64,000 nucleotides of DNA, from assembly GCA_020638465.1 (NCBI GenBank), contig JACKIM010000002.1:1302001-1366000 (forward strand). Reading direction: 5' to 3'. The notes below the pieces were generated by a model. It searched no databases. It was given only the letters and a program-made list of their open reading frames with translations, and had not been told where the DNA came from. The translations under genes and the position numbers were made by a program. Source of the DNA: Geminicoccaceae bacterium. GTDB taxonomy: Bacteria > Pseudomonadota > Alphaproteobacteria > Geminicoccales > Geminicoccaceae. This document shows positions 1 to 7,961 of this stretch, in pieces. How positions within the stretch are numbered: position 1 is the stretch's first letter; every line of letters starts with the position of its first letter.

Positions 1-229
1 GCATCCACGGCGCATGAGTTTCCAGTGAGGAAAAACCGATATTCCGCAGTCGCGTCTCGTCGAGCATGATCCGCGACAGGCCCGTCTCGATCGCGAGGTG
101 CCGCGCCATGCTGCCCATCACCGGCGGCATCGCTTGCACGGGCGCGAACCCGGCCAGGAATCCGGCCAGCAGCAATGCGGGCATCCACGCTGCTCCCGGG
201 GACGAGGTGGTCTTTCTTGGCGCTTCCAT
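1..229 (-). CDS. Exported protein of unknown function, N-terminal part only
   Basis: An open frame of 76 codons runs from ATG at 229 off the left edge without a stop. An AGGA lies just upstream on the minus strand. The first residues are MEAPRKTTSSPG, then a hydrophobic stretch (about residues 15-33, PALLLAGFLAGFAPVQA) that looks like a signal peptide with an AxA-type cleavage site. The remaining visible part (to about residue 76) has no motif I recognise. It is transcribed away from the TRAP binding protein, so the two share the 230-375 intergenic region. Function unknown; only the export signal is supported. Confidence 0.5.
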   Translation of the reverse strand, partial: MEAPRKTTSSPGAAWMPALLLAGFLAGFAPVQAMPPVMGSMARHLAIETGLSRIMLDETRLRNIGFSSLETHAPWM

Positions 230-375
230 GCCGGCATCCTGGCACACCAGATGTTAAGAAATTGCCAGCCTTCCGGCTATTTCGGCAAGCGGAAGCCATG
301 TCGGTGGCCACGCCGCCCCTTGTTGGTTATGCTTCCGTTTCAGAAGGCTAGGGAAACCGCGACAAGGAGAACAAA

Positions 376-1443
376 ATGGGTTTCATCCGCTCGGCGATGC
401 TCGCAGGAGCAGTTGCGGCCGGTCTTGCGACGGGAGTATTGCCGTCGCTGGCATCGGCTGAAAAGGTCATCAAGCTCGGTCACCTGAACAATGACGACCC
501 ATTCGAGAATCCCGCCGGTGCTTTCGGTCGGGTCTTCGCCAACATCGTCGAGAGTGCGACCAACGGCGAGATCAAGGTCGAGATCTTCCCCAATGGTCAA
601 CTCGGCAAGGACTTCGAGATCGCCCAGCAGGTGCGTGACGGCGTCATTCAGATGAGCCTCGCCTCGGTCGGTGGCCTCGCCTCGCATTACCCGAAGATCG
701 GCGTGATCGACGTCGCCTTCGCGTTCCCGCAGATCTCTTCGGTTTATGACGTGTTCGACGGTCCCTTCGGCAAGGCGCTGGCACGCGACATCGAGACCGA
801 CGTGCCCGAGGTCAAGGTTCTCGGTTTCGCTGATACCGGCGGCTTTTTCTCGATCACCAATTCCAAGCATCCGGTTGCCCATCTCGATGACCTCAAGGGC
901 CTGCGCATCCGCACGATGACGCTGGAAAGCCATCAGACGCTGATCAACGCGCTTGGCGCCGAAGCCTATCCGCTGGCCTGGGCGGAGGTCTATTCGGGCC
1001 TCCAGACCGGCGTGATCGACGGCGAGATGAACCCCATTCCGATCATCGCATTCTCGAACTTCGAGGAAGTCCAGAAGTACCTCACGCTCACCGAGCACCT
1101 GTTCACGCCATATACCGTGCTGATGAACGCGGACTTCTACGACAGTCTCACCGACCAGGAAAAGTACATCGTCAACTACGCGGCGAAGTCCGGCGTGGTT
1201 GCCAGCCGCGGCATCGCCCGTGCCATCGAGGCGTCCGATCGCGGCCTGCCGAAACTCGCCGAGAAGATGGAGATCACGGCCCTCTCGCCCGAGGATCGCG
1301 AGAAGTTCAAGGAAGCGGCACAACCGGCCGTGATCGAGCTGATCAAGTCGAAGTACGGCAAGAGCGGTGAGGAACTTCTCAACCTGTTCCTGGCCGAGAT
1401 CGACAAGGCCAAGCAGGACGAGTACATGCAGTCGGCCCCCTGA
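376..1443 (+). CDS. TRAP transporter solute-binding protein (DctP family)
   Basis: 355 residues, the usual length for a DctP-type periplasmic receptor. A signal peptide occupies about residues 1-28 (cleavage after SLASA). Family hallmarks are the GLRIRTM segment, carrying the arginine that usually pairs with a substrate carboxylate, followed by AWAEVYSGLQTGVIDGEMNP. The start ATG is preceded by AAGGAGA. In TRAP systems this protein delivers organic acids, and sometimes amino or keto acids, to DctQ/DctM membrane subunits. No dctQ or dctM gene lies in the window, so it is an orphan here. The next gene, a diaminopropionate lyase, hints at a nitrogenous substrate, but that is only inference from proximity. 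Confidence 0.9.
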   Translation: MGFIRSAMLAGAVAAGLATGVLPSLASAEKVIKLGHLNNDDPFENPAGAFGRVFANIVESATNGEIKVEIFPNGQLGKDFEIAQQVRDGVIQMSLASVGGLASHYPKIGVIDVAFAFPQISSVYDVFDGPFGKALARDIETDVPEVKVLGFADTGGFFSITNSKHPVAHLDDLKGLRIRTMTLESHQTLINALGAEAYPLAWAEVYSGLQTGVIDGEMNPIPIIAFSNFEEVQKYLTLTEHLFTPYTVLMNADFYDSLTDQEKYIVNYAAKSGVVASRGIARAIEASDRGLPKLAEKMEITALSPEDREKFKEAAQPAVIELIKSKYGKSGEELLNLFLAEIDKAKQDEYMQSAP

Positions 1444-1490
1444 CCGCCCGGGGGATGCGGTGCCGGCCCGGGCCGGCCAACCGCTGAAGG

Positions 1491-1519
1491 AACGCGTCGC
1501 GAGATCTTCGCGGCGCGTT
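1491..1519 (+). terminator. Stem-loop after the TRAP receptor gene
   Basis: An imperfect inverted repeat (arms beginning AACGCG and ending CGCGTT, 11 of 13 positions paired plus a wobble) sits between the TRAP receptor stop and the next start. Only a short, interrupted T stretch follows, so it may be a weak terminator or a 3' stabilising hairpin. Confidence 0.35.
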
Positions 1520-1567
1520 GACTTTCCCTATTTCGACCGAAACGCCCGACCGCTGGGACGTCCACTC

Positions 1568-2722
1568 ATGCCGCTATCGAATATCATCCCCCCGAACTGC
1601 CGGCTGGAACAGGCGGAACTCTTCGTCAATCCCCGTCATGCCGAGCGCGATTACGGCCCCCGCGAGGCTGCTGTGCTCGACGACGGAGGGTTCGGCGAGG
1701 CCCGCCGGCATATCCGCGAATGGGAGGGCTATGCGGCAACACCGCTGCACGTCCTTGATGGACTTGCCCGGGAACTCGGCATCGCGTCGCTCGCCTACAA
1801 GGATGAAGGCGGGCGCTTCGGGCTCGGCAGCTTCAAGGCACTCGGTGGTGCCTACGCCGTCGAGCGCCTCGTCGGCCGGCACGGCAGCGACATCACCGTC
1901 ACCTGTGCGACCGACGGCAATCATGGCCGTTCCGTGGCCTGGGGCGCGCGGCGCTTCGGATGCCGCTGCGTGATCTACATCCACGAGCATGTGAGCGAAG
2001 GACGCAGGGCCGCCATCGAGGCCTTCGGTGCCGAAGTCCGGCGGGTCGCGGGCACCTATGACGACAGTGTCCGCCAGGCGGCCGCCGATGCGGCCCGCGA
2101 GGGCTGGATCGTGGTCTCCGACACGTCCTATCCCGGCTACACCGAGATTCCCAGACTGGTCATGCAGGGCTATGGCGTGATGGTCGAGGAGGCCCTCGAC
2201 CAGATCGGCGAACCGCCCACACACATCTTCGTCCAGGGCGGTGTCGGCGGCCTTGCCGCTGCGGTGTGCTTCCGCAGCTGGCAACGCTACGGTGCGGGGC
2301 GCCCGGAACTCGTCATCGTCGAGCCCGAACTCGCCGCCTGCATCCTCGCCACCGCCCGGGCCGGCAGGCTCGCCACGGTCGAGATCGGTGAAGAGACGAT
2401 CATGGCCGGCCTGTCATGCGGCGAACCGTCGCTCATCGCCATCGAAGTCCTCGACGAGGGCGCATCGGCCTTCATGGCCGTGCCCGACCATGCGGCCGCT
2501 GCCTGCATGCGCCTGCTCGCCCGGGGTGTGAACGGCGATGTTCCCGTCACTGCGGGCGAATCGGCCGTCGCCGGACTTGCCGGCCTGGTCGCCGTCCTCG
2601 CCGACAACCGGAAGATCGCGCAGACCGGTATCGGCCCCGATAGCCGCGTCCTGCTCTTCGGCAGCGAGGGAGCGACCGACCCCGTGCTCTACGAACGGAT
2701 CGTCGGCCATCCCCCCACATGA
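1568..2722 (+). CDS. dpaL: Diaminopropionate ammonia-lyase (PLP fold type II)
   Basis: 384 residues from ATG 1568. The enzyme degrades 2,3-diaminopropionate to pyruvate and ammonia in the cytoplasm. The PLP lysine is in GSFKALGG (about K90); the tryptophan-synthase-beta-like fold is shown by ATDGNHGRSVAWGARRFG and the phosphate-cradle glycine loop GGVGGLAAAV (about residue 220). Length is close to E. coli DpaL (about 398). A longer frame upstream is open but its first 67 codons overlap the previous gene and hairpin and show no family similarity, so the internal ATG was chosen. It may be co-expressed with the TRAP receptor 125 nt upstream. Assignment within the threonine-dehydratase superfamily rests on remembered family motifs. 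Confidence 0.8.
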   Translation: MPLSNIIPPNCRLEQAELFVNPRHAERDYGPREAAVLDDGGFGEARRHIREWEGYAATPLHVLDGLARELGIASLAYKDEGGRFGLGSFKALGGAYAVERLVGRHGSDITVTCATDGNHGRSVAWGARRFGCRCVIYIHEHVSEGRRAAIEAFGAEVRRVAGTYDDSVRQAAADAAREGWIVVSDTSYPGYTEIPRLVMQGYGVMVEEALDQIGEPPTHIFVQGGVGGLAAAVCFRSWQRYGAGRPELVIVEPELAACILATARAGRLATVEIGEETIMAGLSCGEPSLIAIEVLDEGASAFMAVPDHAAAACMRLLARGVNGDVPVTAGESAVAGLAGLVAVLADNRKIAQTGIGPDSRVLLFGSEGATDPVLYERIVGHPPT

Positions 2723-2752
2723 TGAAATTTCAATTACAAGTTAATTTGATCG

Positions 2753-2896
2753 TCAGTAGAAACGCGCATTGGTGAGGAAAAGCGTGATGAGGGTCAAGAT
2801 GAGCAACCAGAGAAAGGCCCGTGCACCGAAACGCCAGTCGACGGGAAGTTTCAGCGACCTTGTACCCGAACGCTGATGACGCTGTTCCATGGTCAT
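2753..2896 (-). CDS. Small single-pass membrane peptide, 47 residues
   Basis: A 47-codon gene too short for most gene finders. GGAGG is placed five bases before ATG 2896. The product begins MTMEQRHQRSGTRSLK, a polar, basic head, followed by a single predicted transmembrane helix at about residues 27-42 (FLWLLILTLITLFLT) and a short NARFY tail. Basic residues ahead of the helix predict an N-in orientation. It is divergent from the amidase gene at 3105 and could share its promoter region. I do not recognise the family; size and layout resemble small regulatory or stabilising membrane peptides. Conservation in relatives would be the test. Confidence 0.55.
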   Translation of the reverse strand: MTMEQRHQRSGTRSLKLPVDWRFGARAFLWLLILTLITLFLTNARFY

Positions 2897-3104
2897 GACT
2901 GCCTCCATGATTCATTTCGATTGTGCCACATCTTAAAGTTGATTCTGATAAAATGACAATCCCTGATTAAGATTTTTCGACTCGAAGCGGGTTCGCTTCA
3001 CTCTTGTCCGCGACGGGATCAAACGCCTCTGGACCTGAACGCCCGTTTCTCTAAGCTGCGGGGATCAGTGACGTCTGAACGCGCGATATGGGGGACCATC
3101 AGGA

Positions 3105-3980
3105 ATGCGACAGGTGACGGTGGCCGCAACGCAGATGGCGTGCGGTACCTCGCACAAGGACAACATGGACGAAGCCGAACGGCTCGTGCGTGAGGCTGCC
3201 GGACTCGGTGCGCAGGTCATCCTCCTGCAGGAACTGTTCGAGACTCCCTATTTCTGCAAGGACCAGCTGCCCGAACATTTCGACCTGGCCCGCCCCTATG
3301 AGGGTCATCCGGCGATCGCCCGCATGAGCCGGCTGGCGGCCGAGCTGGGTGTGGTCCTGCCGGTGAGCTTCTTCGAGGCGTCGAACAACGCCTATTTCAA
3401 CTCGCTGGCCATGGTCGATGCCGACGGACAGGTGCTGGGGCTCTATCGCAAGAGCCATATCCCCGACGGGCCGGGTTATCAGGAGAAGTACTACTTCAAT
3501 CCCGGCGATACCGGCTTCCGGGTCTGGCCGACCGCATTCGGCCGGATCGGCGTCGGCATCTGCTGGGACCAGTGGTTCCCGGAAGCCGCCCGGGCCATGG
3601 CACTCATGGGTGCCGAGATCCTGCTCTATCCGACGGCCATCGGTTCCGAACCGCAGGCCCCGGAACTGCACAGCCGCGACCACTGGCGGCGGGTCATGCA
3701 GGGCCATGCCGGCGCCAACCTCACCCCTCTCGTCGCCTCCAACCGGGTCGGGACGGAAAACGGGCAGACCTGTTCGCTGACCTTCTACGGTGGTTCGTTC
3801 ATCGCCGACGAGACCGGTGCCATGATCGCCGGCATGGACGGGGAACCGGGCATCGTCACCGCGACCCTCGACCTCGACGCGGTTCGCACCGCCCGGGCAG
3901 GCTGGGGGATATTCCGTGACCGCCGCCCCGACCTCTACCTGCCCCTGCTCTCCCTGGATGGCCGCGATACCGTCATGTAG
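3105..3980 (+). CDS. aguB: N-carbamoylputrescine amidase
   Basis: 291 residues, nitrilase superfamily. It hydrolyses N-carbamoylputrescine to putrescine, CO2 and ammonia, the last step of the agmatine route to putrescine. The Glu-Lys-Cys triad is visible: E43 in LLQELFETPYFC, K116 in YRKSHIPDGPGYQEKYYF and C153 in GVGICWDQWFPEAARAM. The segment around the lysine and the WDQWFPE stretch are characteristic of the AguB branch rather than of general nitrilases. An AGGA precedes ATG 3105. No agmatine deiminase (aguA) lies next to it. It joins the pot/acetylpolyamine genes at 56445-63277 as a sign of active polyamine metabolism. Confidence 0.88.
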   Translation: MRQVTVAATQMACGTSHKDNMDEAERLVREAAGLGAQVILLQELFETPYFCKDQLPEHFDLARPYEGHPAIARMSRLAAELGVVLPVSFFEASNNAYFNSLAMVDADGQVLGLYRKSHIPDGPGYQEKYYFNPGDTGFRVWPTAFGRIGVGICWDQWFPEAARAMALMGAEILLYPTAIGSEPQAPELHSRDHWRRVMQGHAGANLTPLVASNRVGTENGQTCSLTFYGGSFIADETGAMIAGMDGEPGIVTATLDLDAVRTARAGWGIFRDRRPDLYLPLLSLDGRDTVM

Positions 3981-4055
3981 GTGACGGGCGAAGGACAATG
4001 CCCGCTTGAACGGCCGATCCGTGCCGGAACCTGTTTCCGGCGCGGCGGACACAAG

Positions 4056-4085
4056 AAAAAGGGCCGGCTTCCGCCGGCCCTTTCG
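4056..4085. terminator. Bidirectional intrinsic terminator
   Basis: A perfect 11-bp stem (AAAGGGCCGGC at 4058-4068 with its complement at 4073-4083) closes a TTCC loop. A runs precede and T residues follow, so it can stop transcription of both the amidase gene (plus) and the RTX gene (minus), which converge here. Confidence 0.85.
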
Positions 4086-4124
4086 TCACCGCGTCCCGTT
4101 GCGGAACGGCGATGACGCTGCCCA

Positions 4125-5033
4125 TCAGAGAACGATGACGGCGTCGTTGAGGATGACCGTGGCACTGCCCGGAAGGAGCGCATCGCCCGCCTGGTTTCCG
4201 GTGACCTCGCCGGCCTGGTAGAGCAGGGTCTCGGCACCGTCGACGCGGATGTCGCCGAGAAGCGAGCCGGCCTTGTTGTGCAGCGAGATCAGCGCGGTAT
4301 CGCCATCGAGCTTGCTGATGGTCACCGTCGAGAGCTTCGCCACGGACGTCAGGTCGATCTGGTCGTTCCAGCCGAAATCCGTGATCTGGTCATGCTCGGG
4401 AGCATCGGAACTGAACGACGCGAAGGTGTAGACGTCGGCACCGCCGCCGCCGGACAGGATGTCGTTGCCCTCGCCGCCGTCGATCATGTCCTTGCCGGCA
4501 CCGCCATAGATGGTGTCACGGCCCGCACCGCCATTGAGGTCGTCATTGCCCGAACCACCCCAGATGGTGTCACGGCCCGCGCCGCCGTCAACGGTATCGT
4601 CGCCGTCGCCGCCATAGAGCGTGTCGCCGCCATTGCCGCCGTCGATCATGTCGTCGCCGGCACCGCCGCCGATCGTGTCAGCACCACCATCGCCGCTCAG
4701 GTCGTCATTGCCGTCGCCACCCCAGATGGAATCGTCGCCCCGGCCGCCGCTGACGATGTCGTCACCGCCGTATCCGCGGATGAGATCGTCGCCATTGCCA
4801 CCGTTGATGGTGTCGCCCCAATTGCTGCCGAGGAGGGTATCGTTCCCGCCATTGCCGTTGATGGTGAACTCGACGGTGCCACCGACGACCGCCTGCAGGG
4901 CGACGGCAAGGGCGATGTTGCCATCGGTGATCGCCATTGCATTGACGGTATCGCCCGCACCGTCACTGTTCATCGTGACATAGAGCGTCTGGTCGGTACC
5001 GATACCGCCAAGAGAAGATTCGGTTACAGCCAT
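4125..5033 (-). CDS. RTX calcium-binding repeat protein
   Basis: 302 residues. After an N-terminal region of about 60 residues, roughly 15 glycine/aspartate-rich nonapeptides (GGxGxDxUx pattern, for example GGDGDDTVDGGAGRDTI) fill residues 60-205. They should fold as a Ca2+-binding parallel beta roll outside the cell. The C-terminus (DVYTFASF, then DQITDFGWNDQIDL) is the segment type that normally carries the uncleaved type I secretion signal. There is no N-terminal signal peptide. GAGGGAG precedes ATG 5033 on the minus strand. No type I secretion ABC/MFP genes are in the window. No catalytic domain is present, so it is probably a structural, adhesive or biofilm-matrix protein. Confidence 0.85.
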   Translation of the reverse strand: MAVTESSLGGIGTDQTLYVTMNSDGAGDTVNAMAITDGNIALAVALQAVVGGTVEFTINGNGGNDTLLGSNWGDTINGGNGDDLIRGYGGDDIVSGGRGDDSIWGGDGNDDLSGDGGADTIGGGAGDDMIDGGNGGDTLYGGDGDDTVDGGAGRDTIWGGSGNDDLNGGAGRDTIYGGAGKDMIDGGEGNDILSGGGGADVYTFASFSSDAPEHDQITDFGWNDQIDLTSVAKLSTVTISKLDGDTALISLHNKAGSLLGDIRVDGAETLLYQAGEVTGNQAGDALLPGSATVILNDAVIVL

Positions 5034-5392
5034 AAGATCTCTCCCTCAGAGATGACAAAACAAAATAAGAAAACAGCATGCACGCAACACCTGCACCGGC
5101 ACGGCGATATGTTGCCAGTTTCACCAATTCAATTCCCGTGAAACCAGTCCATTAAATAGATTCAATTGCAAATTCTCACAAGATAAAAATCAGGCCATGT
5201 TCATTCTTTTTTATAATGCCTTGTTTGATTTGAGATTTGTTAATTCTACCTTTAATTGATCTATTTTCCTGGTTTATGTACAGGCAGTCCTCTTCCATTG
5301 TTACGCGAACCGTCCGGATGACAAGGTTTCCGACGGAATGCGGCCTGCCCTCTCACGGGACGGATGAATATCGATATAAAAGAATTTATTCC
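5034..5392. other. AT-rich intergenic region upstream of the RTX gene
   Basis: About 360 bases with no credible gene on either strand. It is markedly A+T-richer than its surroundings (for example around 5150-5290), as expected for a promoter/regulatory region serving the divergent RTX gene (minus) and the gene at 5431 (plus). No clear repeat or RNA structure was seen. Confidence 0.5.
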
Positions 5393-5421
5393 TTGACTCT
5401 CGCACTGCCTTTCCATCATAA
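5393..5421 (+). promoter_or_regulatory. Candidate sigma-70 promoter giving a leaderless mRNA
   Basis: TTGACT at 5393-5398 and TCATAA at 5416-5421 are separated by 17 bases. Transcription would start about seven bases downstream, on or next to ATG 5431. The ten bases before that ATG are ACCTCCCCCC, with no Shine-Dalgarno sequence, consistent with leaderless translation. Confidence 0.4.
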
Positions 5422-5430
5422 CCTCCCCCC

Positions 5431-6216
5431 ATGTCCCACACCTCTCCCACACCCCCCATATTGCCGCGCAAACTCGCCGGCCGGGTCTTTCGCTGGGGCG
5501 CGCCTCGCTTCTTGAAGGTGTGCTGGCTGGTGGCGACCGGGCGGCGCGGGGTGCTGTCGGGGCCGACGGTCCGGCTCGATGTGGCGGAGGTCGACGGGCT
5601 GGAACATCTGCCGCATGTAGCGGGTGTCCTGTCGGCGATGCGGGCGGGACTATCCCCACATGGTGGTCATGGCCTCCGGGTGATCCTCCACCGTCTGCTG
5701 CTGTTTCACTCCCGCGACTGGTTCCGCCAGTTGCAGGACAACTCCCTGGCGCAATCCGTCGCATCGGCGGATGGTGCCGAAAGGGCATGGCTGGATCGTG
5801 CCGGACGCAGGGGAATGGGGAATGTCATCACCTCGCTGCTGAAGTCGGTGGCCAGAGGGATCGACGTGCCGGATGTCTGCCCGGTGCCATGGTCGCTCAC
5901 GAAGGACACTCCCGGGGCGGCGAAACCCGCAAGAGCGAGGAAATCCCGCAGCGAGGAGGAAAGGCTCCGCGCAAGGGGACGGTCCCGCCTGTTGAAAAGT
6001 CTCCACGAGCATATCCTCGACGCGATGATGACGACCCCGCAGTCGGGAGCGTTTGCCATCTTCGCGCCGGACGAGTTGCGCCTGATCCGCGCGCTTCCGC
6101 CCGGCGATTTCCCCGACCTGCCGCCGCCGCCCGTGCGGCCCGTGTCGGCGAGGCGGCCGCTGCCGGTCTGCAAACCCCACCCGGTATTCGGAAAATCACT
6201 CTCCGGCATCCCCTGA
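5431..6216 (+). CDS. Conserved-looking protein of unknown function
   Basis: 261 residues with third-position G/C bias like real genes around it. I do not recognise a family. The N-terminal half is mixed (RVFRWGAPRFLKVCWLVATG, then a region with many His and Arg). A basic stretch follows at about 168-200 (KPARARKSRSEEERLRARGRS), then MMTTPQSGAFAIFAPDELRLIRAL, and a proline-rich C-terminus. No signal peptide and no clear membrane helix. There is no Shine-Dalgarno sequence before ATG 5431, and a promoter-like element ends ten bases upstream. It is divergent from the RTX gene and precedes the DHDPS-family gene by 132 bases. Confidence 0.6.
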   Translation: MSHTSPTPPILPRKLAGRVFRWGAPRFLKVCWLVATGRRGVLSGPTVRLDVAEVDGLEHLPHVAGVLSAMRAGLSPHGGHGLRVILHRLLLFHSRDWFRQLQDNSLAQSVASADGAERAWLDRAGRRGMGNVITSLLKSVARGIDVPDVCPVPWSLTKDTPGAAKPARARKSRSEEERLRARGRSRLLKSLHEHILDAMMTTPQSGAFAIFAPDELRLIRALPPGDFPDLPPPPVRPVSARRPLPVCKPHPVFGKSLSGIP

Positions 6217-6348
6217 CGCCTTCGTGCGAGTTGATTCTACAGTGAAAATGGTGGAATTTGGCCTGTTCCCCGCCCCTTTTCGCAAGCATTGGACATTTTT
6301 CAGGAGATGCTGCACCTCTGGGGCCTGTTTTCGGGGAGGAGGATTGAG

Positions 6349-7251
6349 ATGTCCCGTCTGGCGGGTTCGTTGCATGGAATTTCCGGCATTCTCGTGGCGC
6401 CGTTCGATGGCGATGACCATCTGGCGACGGGCAGGTTGCGACCGATTGTCGACCGGGCGGTCGATGCCGGGGTTCACATCCTGGTGGCCAATGGCAATAC
6501 CGGCGAGTTCTACAGCCTGACGACGGCGGAAGCCGAGCAATATGTGTGCGAGGCGGCGGAGATCGTCGGCGGGCGGGTGCCGGTGCTGGCGGGGATCGGG
6601 CGGTCGGTGAACGATGCCTGTTCGCTGGCGCGGGCATCCGTGCGGGCCGGTGCGGACGGATTGATGATTCACCAGCCGCCGGATCCGTTCGTGTCGCCGC
6701 GGGGCATCGTCGATTACGTGAAGCGGGTGCGCGACGCCGCGCCGGGGCTGCCGATCATGCTCTACCTGCGCAACGACCTGATCGGGACGGAGGCCATTGC
6801 CGCGCTGTGCTCGGTCGAGGGGGTCGCCGGCGTGAAGTGGGCAACGCCCAACCCGCTGAAGCTGGCCGCGGCGATGGCGGCTTCGCCCGGGCACATCGTC
6901 TGGGTCGGCGGACTTGCCGAGGTATGGGCGCCGGCATTCTATGCCGTCGGTGCACGCGGTTTCACCTCCGGCCTGATCAATGTCTGGCCGCAGCGGTCGG
7001 TAGCGATCCATGCGGCGCTGGAGGCCGGCGATTATGCGCGGGCGCGTGAACTGATCGCGGGAATGGCCGCATTCGAGGATGTTCGCGCGCAGGAGATGAA
7101 TGGCACCAATGTAACGGGTGTGAAGGCGGCCCTGGCGATGACCGGGCTGGATTGCGGCGCCACCCGTCCGCCCTCGGCCTGGCCGCTGACCCGGGCGCAG
7201 GCGGACAAGCTGGCGGATTTCCTGCGTGCGCAGGGACTGTCGAAGTCCTGA
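6349..7251 (+). CDS. DHDPS/NanA-family lyase or dehydratase
   Basis: 300 residues, a class I (Schiff-base) TIM barrel. NGNTGEFYSL (about 48-57) is the GxxGE phosphate/carboxylate loop, Y139 lies in PIMLYLRND and the Schiff-base lysine is K163 in GVKWATPNP. Members cleave or dehydrate 2-keto acids; the spacing and the LYLRND context are closer to sugar-acid dehydratases (5-dehydro-4-deoxyglucarate type) than to lysine-pathway DapA, but the substrate is not settled by sequence. ATG 6349 was chosen because GGGGAGGAGG precedes it; a longer frame begins at 6289. It lies 114 bases upstream of dhaL, so it may share a promoter with the dihydroxyacetone kinase genes and supply or drain their triose substrate. 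Confidence 0.75.
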   Translation: MSRLAGSLHGISGILVAPFDGDDHLATGRLRPIVDRAVDAGVHILVANGNTGEFYSLTTAEAEQYVCEAAEIVGGRVPVLAGIGRSVNDACSLARASVRAGADGLMIHQPPDPFVSPRGIVDYVKRVRDAAPGLPIMLYLRNDLIGTEAIAALCSVEGVAGVKWATPNPLKLAAAMAASPGHIVWVGGLAEVWAPAFYAVGARGFTSGLINVWPQRSVAIHAALEAGDYARARELIAGMAAFEDVRAQEMNGTNVTGVKAALAMTGLDCGATRPPSAWPLTRAQADKLADFLRAQGLSKS

Positions 7252-7329
7252 GGCGCATGGCGGGATGTCTTCACCTGAGCGATGTTCCGCGCTAGGTTCA
7301 AAAGAATCGACATGCCGGGGGAGGAACGA

Positions 7330-7368
7330 ATGGCCAGCCGCGTCTTCGAAGCGAGGGTCGACCGATGA
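7330..7368 (+). CDS. Possible 12-codon leader peptide overlapping dhaL
   Basis: ATG 7330 follows GGGGGAGGAACGA, a stronger ribosome-binding site than that of dhaL. It encodes MASRVFEARVDR and then stops with a TGA that overlaps the dhaL start as ATGA. dhaL itself has GAGGG at 7353-7357 inside this mini-gene. The arrangement fits translational coupling of dhaL to a short leader, but chance is possible. Confidence 0.35.
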   Translation: MASRVFEARVDR

Positions 7369-7961
7369 GTGACGGGTTGATCGAAGCGCTGATCGTGCGG
7401 ACCCATGCGACCATCGGCGAGCATGCCGGGGAATTGACGAAACTGGACCAGGCGATCGGCGACGGCGATCACGGCATCAACATGCGCCGGGGCTTCGATG
7501 CGATCCATGCCGACCGTGAGGCGATCGCCGCCATGGATTACGCGGATGCGCTGCACAAGGCCGGCATGACGCTGGTGATGAAGGTGGGTGGCGCATCGGG
7601 CCCGCTCTATGGCAGCCTGCTGATGGGCATGTCCAAGGCGGCGAAGCGCGGCGAAGGCATCGCCGGGCAGCTTGGCGAGGGCATCGCCTCCATCAGGGCG
7701 CGCGGCAAGTCGGATGTCGGTGCCAAGACGATGCTGGACGTGCTGGTGCCGGTCCACCGGGCGCTGGCCAAGGGCCGTGTCGCAGAACTGCGCGATGTCG
7801 CCGACGAGGCGCTGGAGCATACCCGGCCGATGCAGGCGACACGGGGGCGGGCATCGTTTCTCGGCGAGCGTTCGATCGGTCACCTCGATCCCGGCGCCAC
7901 GTCGGCCCGTCACCTGCTGCATGCCGTGCTCGACGTGCTCGACGCGCGGGGTGGAGCATGA
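7365..7961 (+). CDS. dhaL: Dihydroxyacetone kinase, ADP-binding subunit
   Basis: 198 residues, the normal length. DhaL holds a permanently bound ADP that is rephosphorylated by DhaM and passes the phosphate to dihydroxyacetone on DhaK. The Mg-chelating aspartates are in LDQAIGDGDHGINM (D28, D33, D35), followed by the conserved GGASGPLYGS loop (about 85-94). It starts with an ATGA overlap on a putative 12-codon leader and ends with a four-base overlap with dhaM, so dhaL-dhaM-ptsI-dhaK form one operon. The absence of an ATP-type fused kinase and the presence of dhaM mark the PEP-dependent form. Confidence 0.93.
   Translation: MSDGLIEALIVRTHATIGEHAGELTKLDQAIGDGDHGINMRRGFDAIHADREAIAAMDYADALHKAGMTLVMKVGGASGPLYGSLLMGMSKAAKRGEGIAGQLGEGIASIRARGKSDVGAKTMLDVLVPVHRALAKGRVAELRDVADEALEHTRPMQATRGRASFLGERSIGHLDPGATSARHLLHAVLDVLDARGGA

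Noticed and set aside
2730..2915. 61-codon minus-strand frame overlapping the 47-residue membrane peptide gene
   Set aside because: His/Ser-rich product without ribosome-binding site; the overlapping 47-codon frame has GGAGG at proper spacing and a membrane helix.
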